Shown here: positions 48,698-60,060 of the stretch, in pieces | How positions within the stretch are numbered: the stretch's first letter is position 1 | Layout of the letters: each line of letters begins with the position of its first letter | Source: Typhlomys cinereus | Lineage: Eukaryota > Chordata > Mammalia > Rodentia > Platacanthomyidae | Direction of reading: 5' to 3' | DNA: 64,000 nt | Assembly (NCBI GenBank): GCA_023101885.1 | Contig: JALPQD010000006.1 | Span: 13,253,585-13,317,584 of the forward strand | Notes under the pieces: model-generated | Seen by the model: only the letters and a program-made list of their open reading frames with translations | What the model was told of the DNA's origin: nothing | Database searches by the model: none | Made by a program: the position numbers and the translations under genes

Positions 48698-49144
48698 ATT
48701 TATATGTAGGTATCTAACACACATCTTACTTGGTGCAATGGGTGACAGAAGGAAGTTTTTTTTTTTAATATGTCTTTGATGTTATTCCAGTACCATTTAT
48801 TGAAAATATTATTCTTTTTCCCAATTAAATAATTCTGGCATCTCTTTTTAACATTAAAAAGAATTTCTATTTGACTCCATGCTGCCACAGCTTCTGGAGA
48901 GGGAGTAGGGTTATTAGGTATCATGCAGCATTTTGAAGTAAGGAGGTATGAGTTCTTTATCTTTGTTTGTTTCTATGTTCTTTGAAAATCTGTATAATTT
49001 TTCAATCTACTTGATAATTTTTCTAAATATTAGAAAAGAATATTTGGGATTTTTACTGAAATAGTCTGAATGTATAAACTAATGGGGGGAGAAAAGATCT
49101 TAAAAATCTATGTTCTCTACAACAGTGATGCTTCTAAGTCCTTT

Positions 49145-49412
49145 CAGTTTTTTAAAAATATTTAATTTATTTATTGTGTGTGTGCATCAGAAGGCATTGT
49201 GTATCCCTATGGAGGACCAAGGATGACTTCAGGAATCATCCTGAATTGCTTCTATCTTCTTCTTGCTTCACTCTGGGATTTCCAGACTCAGCCCACCAGG
49301 GCTAGAAATACAGGCCACTGCCTTTCTGTCTGGCGTTATGTGGGACCTAGGATCCCTCAGGACTTTCTGCTTGCAAGATAGAGTCTTAACTCCTGAACCA
49401 TTGCTCCAGTCC
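49145..49412 (-). mobile_element. B4-related SINE, new body type, copy 2
   Basis: It has an exact 11-nt target duplication 'ctaagtccttt' at 49134-49144 and 49413-49423. The plus-strand body has 'tatggaggaccaaggatgacttcagg', 'cctgaattgcttctatcttcttc', 'gctagaaatacaggcc' and 'tgtgggacctaggatcc'. The head is at the right ('tgaaccattgctccagtcc'). The tail is AT-rich plus short TG. Confidence 0.8.
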
Positions 49413-49904
49413 CTAAGTCCTTTTTGTTTTGAATGTAGAAGACTTACCATTATTTGCTTTACTTATTACTATTACTTATATACAAAAATTTTGTATGAAA
49501 CTTGATATATTGTCATTCATAATTATTTGCAATTACTAAATAAAACAAATTTTTGTATATTGATTTTGTGATCTTTGAAGTATATCATCTATAGTGGTTA
49601 TATGTTCCTCAAAATTTTCATTGTGAGAAAAATAATGTATGCGTACAATGGCTGTTTTACTTCCTTTTTTCTATTTTTATATCTATAATTTATTTTCTTT
49701 GCTTTACTGTTCTTGCTAGTGTCTTTAGATTAATGTTGAATAGAAGTATGAATATTAAGAGAAAAATATTTAGTTTTTCACCTTTGAGTATTTTAATGAT
49801 AGATTTTCATAGAAGGCTTCAATCTGATTGAGGAAGCTTTTATCCATTCTCATTTTTATTATAGGCATGATTAAATCTTTAAAAACGCTTTCTATATTCA
49901 TATA

Positions 49905-50119
49905 TTTGAGACAAGATCTCATGAGTCCAAGATTATCCTCAAACCTTCCATGTACCCTCAGAATGACCTTGAACTTCTCATCTTAATGTTTCTTCCTCAC
50001 AAGTGCTGAAATTGCAGGTATGTGCTACCACTTCCTTTGTGTTGTCTGAGGTTTAATTTCAGGACTTCATGCATGCTAGGAAGGTCCTCTAACAGCAGAA
50101 TCACATTCATAGCCTCAAA
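49905..50119 (-). mobile_element. B1-ID dimeric SINE
   Basis: The plus strand is the B1 reverse complement: 'tttgagacaagatctcatgag', 'cagaatgaccttgaacttctc' and 'agtgctgaaattgcaggtatgtgc'. An ID-type head in reverse follows: 'atgcatgctaggaaggtcctct'. The dimer is inserted in the L1 relic. Confidence 0.75.
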
Positions 50120-50734
50120 ATGATGTCACTTGAAATTATGTTACTTGATTGTTGCTTATAATCCTTTTTATATATTGCTGAATTTTTTGCTAATAACTTC
50201 TTAAAGATTATGACTACACCCACAGGGAAATTATCCTACAACTTAATTTTCTTATAATATCTGTCAAGTTTTGTTAAAGTATTAGGCTGATTCCATAAAA
50301 CAAGTTGGTAAATTTTATCTCATATGTTTTCTAAAAATGTTTGTATAAGATTTGCTTTATTTTCTCCTTAAATGTTTTATGGAGTTCTTCAGTGAAATTA
50401 TCAGGTGGGAGTGTTTTTTAAGGTATGCTTTTGATAAAAAAAATTTTCATTAGCTGTAAGATAGTTTAGATATTCTATGTTTAATATTAGTTTTAATAAC
50501 ATGTTTTTAATTAGGTTTATTTACTTATCAAAGTTGGTTAGTATCATATTTTATTAACCTGAGTTGTAAGAACATCCTCTCTTCCTTATAATATCAATAA
50601 TTTGTCATTTTCTTCTTCATTTCCATTTTTAAGACATGTTCATCCTTGTAAATAATCTAAGTTTGAGTTTGTTAATCCTTTTATTGTTTATCTTTTATTT
50701 GAAGGATTTTTACCTTTATTCTTTTTGTTAACTT

Positions 50735-50756
50735 TATTTGTTTTGCATGTCTGAAT

Positions 50757-50798
<42 letters not shown>

Positions 50799-50965
50799 CA
50801 GAGAGTTACTTTAAGAACCATCCTGGATTGTTTCTACCTCCTTTTTGCTTCCTTCTGAGATTTCCCAAGCTCCCCTTTCTGCCTGGCAATTTTTTATGTG
50901 GGACCTGGGATCCAAACTCAGGAACTTCTGCAGAGTCTTAACCCCTGAGCCATCTCTCCAGCCCT
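50735..50965 (-). mobile_element. B4-related SINE, new body type, copy 3
   Basis: The head is intact at the right: 'cctgagccatctctccagccc'. The body has 'catcctggattgtttctacctcc', 'gagatttcccaagc' and 'atgtgggacctgggatcc'. The TG tail at 50760-50796 is the microsatellite. Compared with copies 1, 2 and 4, the 'ccagggctgg...acaggcc' portion is deleted. The frames at 50759-51057 are mainly this element. Confidence 0.8.
50760..50796. repeat. (GT)n microsatellite in SINE tail
   Basis: A perfect run of about 18 GT units at the 3' tail of SINE copy 3. Confidence 0.97.
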
Positions 50966-51794
50966 CTACTTTTGTTCTTTATTCCGCTTCTATTATCTTG
51001 GGGGTATGCAGTCATCTACTTTTTTTTTTTAAACTGGAAACTTATGACATCCACTGAGTTTGGCCTTCGTTTTGAAGTCAAGGTCTCTCCACAATTTCCC
51101 TGGAGTTACAGTACTGCCTGTTTACTTCCTACAGGAGTTCTGTTGATAAATTTATTTCTTCATGACTGAAGATGTCTTTGCTGTACATATAATTACTGGT
51201 TATCAGTTTTGCTTTTCAAGCATTTTAACTTGCATTTCATTTGTGATAAGGATCCTGTGAGTATTAATTTTATTGTTCCCCTAATTATTGATTTTCCTTT
51301 CAGGGCACTTTTGTATTTTTTCTACGGTTGATTTATAAAAATTTGAATGCAATGCCTATGTATGATTTTATTCGACTGTTTTTATTCACCAGATTTTGGA
51401 CATATACAGCAATGATTTCTTGAATTATCATTGTCCCATATTTTGTGTTATCTACAACAGGTGCGTAAGCGTCTTCAATTAATCATCTTTATTTCAGATA
51501 ATATAATTTGAGGATCTTTAAAAATAATTCATTTTCTTTTCTCTTATTCTGAACAAAGCAGACCAGGATGTATAACATTGTTTTATAGATAATTGTGCAT
51601 TTCTGCAATACTTATTTCTTCGGTCCTTTTGTGTGATGCCTGGGTAGAAACCCAGGTTCTGGTTCTTTATATTAGTTTTAGTAATTTGTGTTCATGTCCA
51701 GTGACATTTTATTTTATCATCTCTACTCTTTAATCACCTTGAAATATATCTTTTTAAATTTCAGTTAAAATAATTTTGTTCTTCTTTCCATTTC

Positions 51795-52072
51795 TTTGTG
51801 TGTAAGTATGGGTGTGAATGTGTGTGCGTGTGTGTGCATGTGCATGTGTATGCCTGTACAGACCCAGGGATCACTTAGGGAACCATCCTGGATTGCTCTG
51901 CTTTCTTATTGCTTTTTTGGGGGATTTCCCAGATTCAGTCTTCCAGGGCTGAAAGTACAGGCTACTGCCATTTCCACCTGGCATTTTGTTATTAGGTAGG
52001 ATCTGTGATCCAAATTCAGGTCCTTTAGCTTGTGAGACAAAGGCATCTGAACCATTTTTCCAGCACCTCCAC
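51795..52072 (-). mobile_element. B4-related SINE, new body type, copy 4
   Basis: The plus strand shows a TG-rich tail (51798-51852), then 'accatcctggattgctctgc', 'ccagggctgaaagtacaggc', 'catttccacctggcattttg' and the head 'gaaccatttttccagcacc'. Same order as copies 1 and 2. Confidence 0.8.
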
Positions 52073-52133
52073 CCCCAGAGGTTTTCTTTAATTCCTGTAT
52101 ATATTTTGTATATATGTTTTGCCTTAAAGTCTA

Positions 52134-52473
52134 TGGCCAGTTGGCTGCAGCTATCAATTTGATACTTCAGAATGGAGTTTTTAGGCATACCTAGGAGGAA
52201 ATCTCTAGTTATGACAAGACTATAGGACATTATCTAATTGCATAATTGATAAATGAAGACTCAGCCCATAGTGGGTGGGAGCATTCCCCAGGCAAGTAAA
52301 CAAAATAGAGAGGAAGCTGGCATGCTTGAAAACAATTATGCATCATTGACTGTGGCCCATCTGCTCAGCTATGGCCATGGCGTGTCCACTTCCCTCAGCT
52401 GGTCACTTTTCTGCCATCATAAGCAACCGTAAACTGTGATTGTAAATGGAATTAAAAAAATCAAAACTAAGAC
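52134..52473 (+). mobile_element. URR1-like hAT DNA transposon
   Basis: It has 'tatctaattgcataattgat' and 'cagcccatagtgggtgggagcattcccc' in the middle, 'cttttctgccatcataagcaac' near the end and 'aaactaagac' as the terminus. The flanks 'aaagtcta' (52126-52133) and 'aaagtctt' (52474-52481) are a near-perfect 8-bp duplication, as hAT elements make. It interrupts the L1 relic. Confidence 0.75.
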
Positions 52474-53032
52474 AAAGTCTTTATCTGTGAATTCCAACTT
52501 GCATCATTCACAGATTTATTTCTGTTGACTATTTCTTTTTATAATTCTACATATCACATTGTATACATGACCTCTGACAGGAGAATTGTATTTGGTCATT
52601 GTGCATATGTTATCTAGAGTTTGGGTTCTATTATCATTTTCAGATAAGCAGGTTTTTACATTAACTAGTAATTAAGTTATTAGCTGACCACTCTGAAATT
52701 GTGGTAGCTGAGGCTGGTGCTTTTCCTTAAAGATTTTCAGTTTTGTCTCTGCTAGATACTCTTGGTATGAGTACTCATTTATATTTCTAAGGTACAGTCC
52801 TTTTAGGTTTCGAATAAAGTCTGAGACATTTATCAAACATTTCCATTTGAGGAAAACTTTTAACATTGTTTCTTCTTCTAAGATTTAGTTCAATTCTTTA
52901 ATCTCCTAGCCATACCTTTCCTCCATGTCATTATAGTGCTTAATATTTGATTTGGAAAACTAATTATGATGGAAGTGTGCATAGGTCTTTTTCTCTCAAA
53001 ATATTGCATTTCCTTACAGGAAAAGAATTTGC

Positions 53033-53350
53033 AGGCTAGGGAGACAGCTGCATGAAGGAAGCACTTGACTAGAATCCAGGTAAAAGCTGAACAGGCATGG
53101 TGATGACCTGTAATCCAGCTCTTTGGAGGCAGAGAAAGGGGATCCCCTGAGACAAGATGGCTAAATACACAAGCTGACCAGTGAGTTCTAGGTTCAACTA
53201 ATGAATCTGCTTCAATAGATAAAATGTAGAGCAATCAAAAAAGACATCTGATTTTAGCTTGAGCTCCCTCATGCACTTATTCGGATGCATATCTGAATGC
53301 AGATGTGTACCCACATTCATGCAAATATGCATTCATACAAGCACACACCT
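53033..53350 (+). mobile_element. B4-type SINE, full length
   Basis: The head 'ggctagggagacagctgcat' leads to 'aggcatggtgatgacctgtaatccagc', 'ggatcccctgagacaagatgg', 'gagttctaggttc', and 'agacatctgatttt' before a CA/CAT-rich tail that runs to 'caagcacacacc'. Confidence 0.8.
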
Positions 53351-56300
53351 TGCATGTTAACATAAGTCAAAAATATGGGAAATTTTTTCATATTAAAAAG
53401 TTAAGTTCTATGTGTTCTACATGCTAAATATAGTCAGCAATATTTTGTATAATTAAGTTGAACTGAATAATATGTGCAAGGGAAATGCATATAACTAAAG
53501 AAAATTATTTTAAGGAAATTTCTTGGGAGATCTATATATGTAGTGGTTCTAATAACAAAAGTTTAGTCACAGAGTAGAATCATACAGAGAAAACAGATGT
53601 CTCTATTCTCATTGATTTTAGGCCTTACTCTAAACAAGATATTGGTTAACAATATGTATTTCAACAATTAAAATATATCATATCATAATAATATTTTGTA
53701 GCTAATTATGTGACAAGTAAATTAGGCAGTCAGACTCAAGATTCCAGAGTCAACTTCCAGTTTTCACTACAACTTTGCACACTAGGGTCAAGCATACCAA
53801 CGACACACATCTTTTATTCTAACAATTCTAACAATTAAGGTTCTCCTACCTCTCACATTAGCAATTTGTAGTTTGCCATATCAGTTTATTTTCCATTATT
53901 CCCATACAAATGATTCCACTTATTTTATGAAGAGACAGCAAAATGGAGGTCAAAGATTGAAGCAGTAAATGGCTGACAAAATTTTTCAAATCAGTGAACC
54001 TGAAATACCCTGTCTAATTCTTTCCATCTCTCTTGCCCTTTAGAATTCTGTTTTAGATTAATCTCCTCCAGTGTTTAGCCTGGACTACCATTCTACCAGC
54101 CTATCATCCCAATAGTAATCTAGAGATTGTTTTGTTCAACAGGACAATTGTTAATTATTTCCCTTTATTTCTCAACAACATTCTAGGTGATATGTGGGAA
54201 CCAAATGAAGGGGAAAACCAGGCCTCCAACTATATTATACTTTGATTCTGACCCAGTTCATAGCCGAGAATGATCCAACCAGGCTCATCTACTTTTATGA
54301 TGACATTCTCGTATATTGTTATACTTTTTTCTTTTTTGTAATGATTTCACACAGAGAAATTCATTTCAAATAACCTGACATCCACTTGGTACCTAGACCT
54401 CTAACCCTGACAAGTCCTCAAAGTAAACTGGGACCTGTGACTTCTGGCAGGAATTTTTACTTTCTAGTCCCTTGGTGGACCTTAGTTCCTACTGACTTAT
54501 CCAGCCTTCCCAATCCAACTTGTAATCAACTTAACTTTTAAAGTCTTTGTACACATTAGGTAATATTTGTCCTCCGAACTCCCAGGGGACTGTGGTAACT
54601 GCCCAAGGAGGAAGCCCTACCCTTCATTATTCAGCAACAGCTTGAAGAGTATTCTAATTCCAACCTTCCGCCCTTGGACAGACCAGCTGCATCAAAGACT
54701 GAGTCCTATTTGCTTTTTTCCTGAAACAGAATCACCATTTCAAACTAAATCATCCATTAGGAAAGGAATGACTAGAGGCCCAAATTAAAGAAAAAGAAAG
54801 AAAGAAAGAAAAAGTATCTCTGTGAAACACAGAAACTCTGAACAGGATTGTGCCCTGCATTATAGTCCGGACATCTGTGGCCCCCTTTCCTCCACCCTCT
54901 GAGCCCCTGCATGCTGTTTAGGGGAAGTTGCTGGCTTCTGAACTAACCGTTTGAAAATGAAGGCATTTTTCTTTTAGGAGAATAGTCCTTCGGTGATTTA
55001 AACAACAACCCTTGTGATCAAAATAATTCATAAAGGAAAAGATTTATGAAGTTGATTTCAGCTAGCACACAATGCATTTTTGAAACTTTGTTTTTTAAAT
55101 AAATCTGTCAGTACATAAGCCAAGACAACACATCTGAATACAGTATCAGCGGACACACCCTAAGCTCGTCCAGTACTGGGAAGAAAAAAAACCCTTCTCT
55201 TTGTCTTCTTCTTTAATATTAGCTTAAAATGAGTTTTAAATGCCAATTCCATGAAAAGCTTTTAAAGAACAGTGCATACTATCATTTCACGTAAGAAAGT
55301 CTGCCTTTAAGAAATGTGTTTTCCATCTACTGCTTGTGCTTAAGAAAATAAGAAAAAATAAAAAAAGGAGGCTGACTTATAATGAACCCCTCTGGCACTA
55401 GGGAGCCCTGTTCTAATCTCCCTTTATCAGGCTTGAGTGATAGTTGTGCTCTGCAAGAATTGACAGGGCCGTCCTGTTTCTCAGGCTCTCCTTTCCCTCA
55501 GCTGGAGAGGGACACAGTGCATTTTCACATTCTCAAAGTCTGCAGTTGTTTTTATATAAGAAGCAATTTGCTTGGGTCACATCAGGTCGAATGGGATGCC
55601 TGCCCAGCTCTTGGTTTTAAAGGAAAAACATACAGAAAGACACAAAAACACAGCAGTTTCCTTCAGTAAATTCCACTCTACCTGCCATGGGCTTCTAGCC
55701 ACAATGGAATTTCCCACCCTGGCCTAGCCTAGCCTAACTTTTATTTTTAGAGACGTTTTCTTTCCTTCAAATCTTATGAGCTTTCTTTCAAGTGAACTTT
55801 GAGGTAAGGTTTATTAAATGATAGAGCAATTGCCTGGATTAAAAAAAAATGAGGCCTAAGAAACAAATGCCTAGTGACATTCCATAATATTGCTGGATAA
55901 CAACCCCTTGGATAACACCCTTTCAAAAAACTGTTTAGAGTCAAGCTAGCAACACATGTCATGTGATTTAAAAACAAAACTTAAATCCTGAAAAGAATAG
56001 GGAATGGAAAAACACATTTTCTGTAGTATCCTCTCTCTTCCTGCATTAGATATGGGGGGGGGGAAACTATATAATATACAGGGAGACAGATGTGAAAGAG
56101 AGGAAGAGGAAAGAAAAAAGGGAAGAGAGAGGAGAGAGGGAGGTGCTTTTGAATTTCCTGAAAACCATTTATGCTTTTTTTTCACTGCCTTTGGGCAACT
56201 GACTTAATCAGGATTGTTCAGGAGGATTATCTAAACTATGAAAAGCAACAGGGAGAATGTCCCAAAGAATCCAGACTGGGTCTGCTGCAAAATACTTCAA

Positions 56301-56460
56301 AATACTTGGTTTGCAGCCTGAAGCTAAATAGACTGAACACATTGTACAAGGTCCTAAGAAAAGTAGCTCAGTACCTCTAGAATCATTTGTTTCTTTGATT
56401 TACTTTAACATTTGGAGTTTCTGGCATTAGGAGAGCTCACGAGAATGATCTTGCCTTGTT
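53351..56460. other. Unassigned; possible conserved non-coding segment at 55380-55680
   Basis: No gene. The plus-strand frame at 54567-54788 has no domain I recognise and its surroundings (54180-54800) could be an old LTR-element scrap. A direct repeat 'GGGTCA CATC AGGTCG' (DR4-like nuclear receptor site) lies at 55574-55589. An (AAAG)n stretch is at 54789-54814. Confidence 0.35.
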
Positions 56461-56476
56461 AACTGATTTATAGTCC

Positions 56477-56660
56477 AAGGAAGGAGGGAGGCAGGGAGGG
56501 AAGGGGAAGGGAGGGGAGGAGAGAGACAGAGCGAGGAGAGAGAGAGAGAGAGAGAAGGAGAGGAGAGAAGGAGAGAAAGAAAGAAGAGAGGGATAGAGAA
56601 AGAAAGGGAGAAAGAAAAGGAAGGAAAGAAGGAAGCAAGGAAGGAAGAAGGGAAGGAAGG
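56477..56660. repeat. Long polypurine (GGA/GAAA) tract
   Basis: About 180 nt of nearly pure G and A on the plus strand, with GGAA, GAGA and GAAA subunits. Homopurine/homopyrimidine tracts of this size with partial mirror symmetry can form triplex (H-DNA). It produces the SFPSFL-rich minus-strand frame at 56427-56696. Confidence 0.9.
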
Positions 56661-56822
56661 TCTAATAATAAGGGAGGAAAGTGTACTTTTGCACAATATT
56701 TGCTCAGCTTAAATAAAGACTAGAAGATGTAACCTGGGAGATGTCAATGCACCCGCCCCACATTTAGTAACAGCTTTGTCAAAACCAAATAGAGGACAGA
56801 TGTCAACCAGCTCTCTGTAAAT

Positions 56823-56843
56823 AATATATATATATATATATAT
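56823..56843. repeat. (TA)n
   Basis: A short perfect TA run. Confidence 0.95.
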
Positions 56844-57057
56844 CATATTGTACTCTTTGCATAATCTTCCTTCAAATGAAGAATTTTACTTAGCAGGAGT
56901 CCTACTTGCTCTTAGCATTCTTGCTTTCCTGCTCCCGTTACAATCTCTATGACACCCTGGTTCCTTGTTAAGATGATGGTTAATGCAGCACATTCATAAA
57001 CCAAACACAGTTCACTCAGCCTGGATTACAGAACCATTTGCTGCTTTGAACTGTTTA

Positions 57058-57059
<2 letters not shown>

Positions 57060-57147
<88 letters not shown>

Positions 57148-57155
57148 AAGAGAGA
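57060..57155. repeat. Compound (TG)n(AG)n microsatellite
   Basis: About 16 TG units (57060-57091) are directly followed by about 30 AG units with two AAAG interruptions. It creates the SLSLS/HTHTH frame at 57055-57327. Confidence 0.97.
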
Positions 57156-57837
57156 CATAGTGTGAATTGTAAAAGGACAATTCCAGGTACCACACTCTAC
57201 ACATCAGAATTATTGTCAGATTAAAAAGAAGTTTCTTTTTCTGTTTGCGGAGGTTTCCTAAATTACCTTCTATTAACAATGGGCCTGTAGCCATAGAAAA
57301 TGAGTTCCATGAATGCCATGCCAACATGTATTATAACTCCATTCTAAATGAGGCTTTTGCCTTTTAAAGAGAAGCCATTATCCTCTAGTAACGTTCAGTA
57401 GCTCATCCTGATGAATAACTGGTTTAGTGATTATACACCTCCTTCTAAGTTTAGCTTAAATGTTCATGACACATGTAAATCTATATCTACACAAGCTGTA
57501 TCATGACAGTTTTCTGGGGCTGCATGATAATTCCTTGTAATAACTGAGATTTTAAACCACTGACTCATTTTTGTTTGTGATGTTAAGAAGTAACATATCC
57601 TGACTACTTATGATGACCTTCCATCAGACAGTGCACTGAGCTGGAATACAAGTAAATCTTTCCTAATGCTGGTAAACCAGGATCTAAGAACCTGTAAATA
57701 TAGCAGCCTCAAGAAGGAGTATACAATACAAATACAGTACACAAATACAGATCATTTTGTATACAAGTTTTAAAATGGGGATTTGGAGGGAATACTTCTT
57801 GGAGGTGTGCTACAAACACACACACTGAGTTTAGGAA
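57156..57837. other. Unassigned DNA
   Basis: No gene or repeat was recognised. Confidence 0.35.
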
Positions 57838-57902
57838 TATATATATACACACATGTATATATATATACACACACACGTATATATATATTAAGAGAGAGAG
57901 AA
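57838..57902. repeat. TA/CA/GA compound simple repeat
   Basis: Two 'atatatata-cacac' blocks are followed by a short AG run. Confidence 0.85.
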
Positions 57903-59639
57903 GGAGAGAAAATGAGCAATCTGTGTAGTCATAGGTTTTGTGTAATACTGTAAGAAAATAAGCTTAGAGCAAGGAAAGGGCAAATGGAGAATGGTGAGTG
58001 AAGATAACAGATTAATAGCTGGGCTTAGCAACAACCTTGCCCCACACACTTATAAATGATTGCTTCACCAGTGTCTTGCATTATGCCTCTCATGTAGAAG
58101 TGACTCAGTTAATTTTGATAAGTAAATAAGAGAACAGTCTGTAACAAGGAATATATAATTAGCTATGTAATATGGACTGAATCAAACTTTATTGAATAGG
58201 GAATGCTAGAGTGGTATAGGGAAAAGGGTTATTAAAATATGGAGTAGCAAAATATAAAAATATATGAAAAGGCATAGTTGGGATCTTTACTTTTGTATAC
58301 AAGTTTTAAAAGAGGATAATGGCTTCTCTTTAAAGAAGATTTGAAAGCCATTTGGTTTGTTCAGACAAAAAAAAACCTTCAAAATTTTTACCATTATTAA
58401 GGGAAATAAAAATAAAATTTATACTATTTAATATAAAGCCCTTTGCATTTATGTTAAAGAACCTTTGAAAGTGTTATGTTTCTGTATTGTGCTGTTCAGG
58501 GTCTCTTCCATAGTCATTAAAAATTTCAAGCTAAATCTAAACAATTTAGTTAGAAAAGAACACATTATTGTTGAGTCATAACAATTCATTGTATATGAGA
58601 AAATGTAATCAAATAATTGTTAATAAATATTACGTAGCTGACACTATATTGGCATTTCTTAGTAACTGATTGCCTTGACAACTTCCTAACCCAAATACTT
58701 TTCCTACAATCTCAGTTTGTGGATTAATGACTCAAAGCATAACTTACATCCATTTATCAATCTCGCACATGTTTACTGACCGTCTCCTTAAACTGCACCC
58801 TTATGGGAAGATCAGAGCAGATCCTGTAGCCCTGGACATCCTTTGCTCCCTGAATTCTCTGATTTTCACTGGCTGCTCTCTATTATCACTATATATGGGT
58901 ATATCACCTATTCATCTTGATTCTTCTCTGTTCCACATTCCCTGTGAGAAGTCAAGAGATTGTGTGGTTGTCAGACATAGCTCTTGTACCATCTAAAGCA
59001 GAGATCCAGCTCCAAACATGTTACCTTGATGAAGGATAATGCACTTTACAGAGGCAAGAAATTCTTTGCTTCCCCTTGTATCAGTAGAATATCATGGTTG
59101 ACAGTATTTGTCCTGTTATAAAACACAATGTTTCTGTAGCAGCTTAAAAGAACTACAGAATACATGATAAACTTCCTACAAGTTGTCAATTTCCTCTGAT
59201 TATAGTGAATTCACCTGGTAACAGCAAACACAGCAACTCCTTTTTGTATTGAGAGAGAAAGAAATGTGATCTTTCTTTGCTTATGAAAACTTTGGGTGAG
59301 TGGTGTTCACCTTCGAAACCTTTTGCTTACTTGGCAAAGCAGTTTCATTATCAGGAGCTCAAATTTAGAAGCTGAGAAGAACAATTCTGTAATCCTGCAA
59401 TTTATACATTCCAGGGATTGATAAACTGTTGGAGATATCTTACATCATTTGCAAGGAAGAAGTAACCATTGAAAGGGGTTTTAAAGTACCTGAAATGCAT
59501 GATAATTGCTACTTCTCTTTCTTGAAAATTATATGAAGCTCTACTTAGAAACAGGACAAACCAGAGTGAAGAATCTTGTTTCTAGGAATAGAAGTCCCAA
59601 AAAACAGTGTTTGCTGAAAGATGTATTAAAGGTTTTAAA
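57903..59639. other. Unassigned DNA
   Basis: No gene. The frame at 58727-58996 (89 codons) has no known domain. A weak L2-like stretch at about 58740-58830 could not be confirmed. Confidence 0.35.
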
Positions 59640-60060
59640 GGGTTAAAAGCCAAAAGTTAGGGGCAAATTTAGAGACACTTATCTTTAAATCTGAACAAGG
59701 CCCCAGTTTGCCTGGGCTTCTCACCCCCTCTACAAGTCTCATATCTCTTAATTCTGAAGGGTGTGACCAAGTAGCCCCTCACTCCAACCCCAAGTCACAT
59801 CTCGTCTCATTCCACCGCGGTGACCAATTAACTCATGCTGGAAGCAGCCCTTAGTTCCCTGAAATGCCCCCCTCCAAATCATCTAGTGGAACTTTCCACC
59901 AAGCCCCTCTTCACACCTCAAGCATTATAAAAACTCCAACTTGCTGTGCCTCAGCCAGCAGTTTCCATTCCAGCTGAGAGACAGCTGAGACGAGCCACTG
60001 CCCTCAAGGTCCACCTCAGCGTTTCACACAGCTCGAACACCAATACCTTTTCTTAATGAA
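59640..60060 (+). promoter_or_regulatory. LTR-like or promoter-like block with CCAAT and TATA boxes
   Basis: The block is C-rich compared with its AT-rich surroundings. CCAAT is at 59824-59828, just behind the 10-nt palindrome CACCGCGGTG (59813-59822). TATAAAAA is at 59936-59943, so a start site near 59965-59970 is expected. The layout (pyrimidine-rich upstream part, CCAAT about 110 nt before TATA) resembles the U3-R of a solo retroviral LTR. I did not see clear TG/CA ends, a target duplication or internal viral sequence. A host promoter is the alternative. Confidence 0.4.

Larger units (their letters stand above)
48740..52880 (-). mobile_element. L1 ORF2 relic, about 4 kb, with nested insertions
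   Basis: The plus strand is the reverse complement of L1 ORF2 in order. 'ccagtaccatttattgaaaat' at 48790 is followed by 'gtatattgattttgtgatc' at 49556, 'agattaatgttgaatagaagtatg' at 49728, 'ttatggagttcttcagtgaaa' at 50379, 'tttgccttaaagtctat' at 52119 and, past the URR1-like element, 'ttctgttgactatttctttttataat' at about 52521. ORF2p is the endonuclease/reverse transcriptase of L1, and here every frame is destroyed. SINEs at 49145-49412, 49905-50119, 50735-50965 and 51795-52072 and a DNA element at 52134-52473 are inserted. Identity is uncertain at 51170-51790. Confidence 0.7.

Noticed and set aside
54567..54788. Plus-strand frame with Pro/Ser-rich sequence, considered as an old retroviral gene piece
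   Set aside because: No viral motif is visible and the flanks do not form LTRs. The resemblance was only an impression.
56427..56696. Minus-strand Ser/Pro/Phe-rich frame
   Set aside because: Translation of the 180-nt polypurine tract.
57055..57327. Minus-strand frame rich in SLSLS and HTHTH
   Set aside because: Direct translation of the compound (TG)n(AG)n microsatellite.
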